DNA of 64,000 nt, taken from positions 310,001-374,000 of the forward strand of contig NZ_BONK01000003.1 in NCBI RefSeq assembly GCF_016862675.1. The letters are read 5' to 3'. The translations under genes were made by a program, and so were the position numbers. Below, piece by piece: positions 63,278-64,000 of this stretch. The notes beneath the pieces are model-generated. The model saw only the letters and a list, made by a program, of their open reading frames with translations, had not been told where the DNA came from and did no database searches. Each line of letters opens with the position of its first letter. Within the stretch, counting starts at the first letter, position 1. Source of the stretch: Cellulomonas chitinilytica. Lineage in GTDB: Bacteria > Actinomycetota > Actinomycetes > Actinomycetales > Cellulomonadaceae.

Positions 63278-64000
63278 TCATCCTACTGACGTGGGAGCGT
63301 CGTCCTGCGGCGGTACCGGCACCTGGACGTCCGGCGCGGGGCGACCGCCGGGGGCGACGGGCAGGTGGTCGGCCGCGGACCCGGCGACAGCCGGGTGACC
63401 TGTGGCGATACGGGCCTTCTGCGTCGCCGCGTACACGTCGACGTACTCCTGGCCCGACAGGCTCATGATCGCGTACATGATCTCGTCGCTCACGGACCGC
63501 AGGATGAACCGGTCGTTCTCCATGCCGCGGTACCGGCTGAAGTCCAGCGGCTCGCCGATGACGACCCCGATGCGCATGACCTTCGGGATCTTGCGCCCCA
63601 GGGGCTGCGCCACGTCGGTCCCGACCATGGCGACGGGGATCACCGGTGCGCCGGACTCGAGGGCGAGCCGGGCGACACCCGTCTTCCCGCGGTACAGGCG
63701 CCCGTCGGGGCTGCGCGTCCCCTCGGGATAGATGCCGAACAGGTCCCCCGCCGCCAGCCGGCGCAGTCCCGTGTTGAGCGCGGCCTCGCTCGCCTTGCCG
63801 CCCCCGCGGTCCACCGGGATCGTCCCGACCCCGCGCATGAACCCCGCCGTGACCCGGCCCTTGAGCCCGTGTCCGGTGAAGTACTCCTGCTTGCCGATGA
63901 AGACGATCTCGCGGTCGAGCACGAGCGGCAGGAAGAAGGAGTCGATCACGGCGAGATGGTTGCTCGCGAGGATCGCCGCGCCCTCCGACGGCACGTGCTC
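63278..64000 (-). CDS. plsC: 1-acyl-sn-glycerol-3-phosphate acyltransferase family protein (5' partial)
   Basis: The gene runs off the right edge of the window; 240 codons are visible and the true start is beyond base 64000. The PlsC motifs are present: ILASNHLAVIDSFFLPLVLD (NHx4D catalytic dyad), GFMRGVGTIPVDRGGG, FGIYPEGTRSPDGRLYRGKT (EGTR substrate-binding) and VIPVAMVGTDVAQPLG. These enzymes acylate lysophosphatidic acid to phosphatidic acid at the membrane. The C-terminal 60 residues after ATQKARIATGHPA are a Pro/Ala-rich tail not needed for the fold. An in-frame GTG at 63994 is internal, since coding clearly continues to the edge. Confidence 0.93.
   Translation of the reverse strand, partial: EHVPSEGAAILASNHLAVIDSFFLPLVLDREIVFIGKQEYFTGHGLKGRVTAGFMRGVGTIPVDRGGGKASEAALNTGLRRLAAGDLFGIYPEGTRSPDGRLYRGKTGVARLALESGAPVIPVAMVGTDVAQPLGRKIPKVMRIGVVIGEPLDFSRYRGMENDRFILRSVSDEIMYAIMSLSGQEYVDVYAATQKARIATGHPAVAGSAADHLPVAPGGRPAPDVQVPVPPQDDAPTSVG
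63280..63285 (-). promoter_or_regulatory. -10 candidate TAGGAT for pfkA-aroG
   Basis: Overlaps the last codons of the acyltransferase gene; predicts a start near 63273 and a leader of about 114 bases. Confidence 0.4.

Overview
The window is about 64 kb of very GC-rich DNA, coding-dense on both strands. Gene content points to an actinobacterium: SepH, DUF3000, DUF3093, DUF3159, DUF3710, DUF4192, DUF4193 and DUF5998 proteins, a mycothiol-type isomerase (MDMPI) domain, a HrdB/SigA sigma factor, class II DAHP synthase, a PASTA kinase and two single-domain TrkA (CeoB/CeoC) proteins. A pyruvate formate-lyase pair and a second type II topoisomerase set suggest a facultatively anaerobic member of the Micrococcales, perhaps Cellulomonas-like; that placement is inference. 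No rRNA, tRNA, CRISPR array, insertion sequence or prophage was seen. No stretch over 300 bases lacks a gene.

Layout. 1-7952: end of a siroheme synthase fusion, a RibD-C reductase, a stress-like protein, an operon of 6-phosphogluconate dehydrogenase with a D-aspartate-ligase-like ATP-grasp enzyme, DUF3000, an orphan LuxR regulator and RNase D. 8108-16965: an accessory block with a fatty-acid beta-oxidation operon, DUF4180, a MarR/SnoaL-like divergent pair, an MDMPI protein and pflA/pflB. 17092-27553: dxs, the GuaB1 GMP reductase operon, an APH-type kinase, DUF1801, a metal-ligand-deficient arginase homologue, aconitase and a small charged protein. 27654-41000: an RNA methyltransferase, a KimA-like potassium transporter, trkA/trkA, DUF3159, OB-fold, DUF3710, dut, DUF3093, DUF4193, inositol monophosphatase, a TRIC-type channel, sepH, thymidine kinase, an alkaline-phosphatase-fold protein and DUF5998. 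41044-53649: a GNAT/acyl-CoA synthetase fusion, topoisomerase subunits A and B on opposite strands, a lysoplasmalogenase-like membrane protein, a double-GNAT protein, YciI, the primary sigma factor and a universal stress protein. 53744-64000: DUF4192, a lipoprotein, a polyprenyl diphosphate synthase, an Rv2175c-like protein, a LysM transglycosylase, a PknL-like kinase, DAHP synthase, a PPi-type phosphofructokinase and a truncated acyltransferase.

Much of the backbone follows the order I remember for Mycobacterium tuberculosis Rv2680-Rv2703 (DUF3000, RNase D, dxs, methyltransferase, permease, ceoBC, DUF3159, OB-fold, DUF3710, dut, DUF3093, DUF4193, suhB, sigA) and Rv2173-Rv2178 (idsA2, Rv2175c, pknL, aroG). 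Catabolic and anaerobic genes are inserted between the RNase D and dxs orthologues.

The most interesting signals are regulatory. Many genes have a TANNNT -10 hexamer 6-8 bases before a GTG or ATG, the signature of leaderless transcription. pflB has a DosR/DevR-like box centred near -42 of a readable promoter. The beta-oxidation promoter carries a perfect 14-base palindrome of the same style in its -35/-10 spacer. aconitase and the MarR pair have long operators, and the LysM gene has three abutting 9-base repeats like MtrA sites. I found no clearly new multi-gene system; the candidates closest to that are the gnd/ATP-grasp pair, the KimA-TrkA module and the degenerate arginase.
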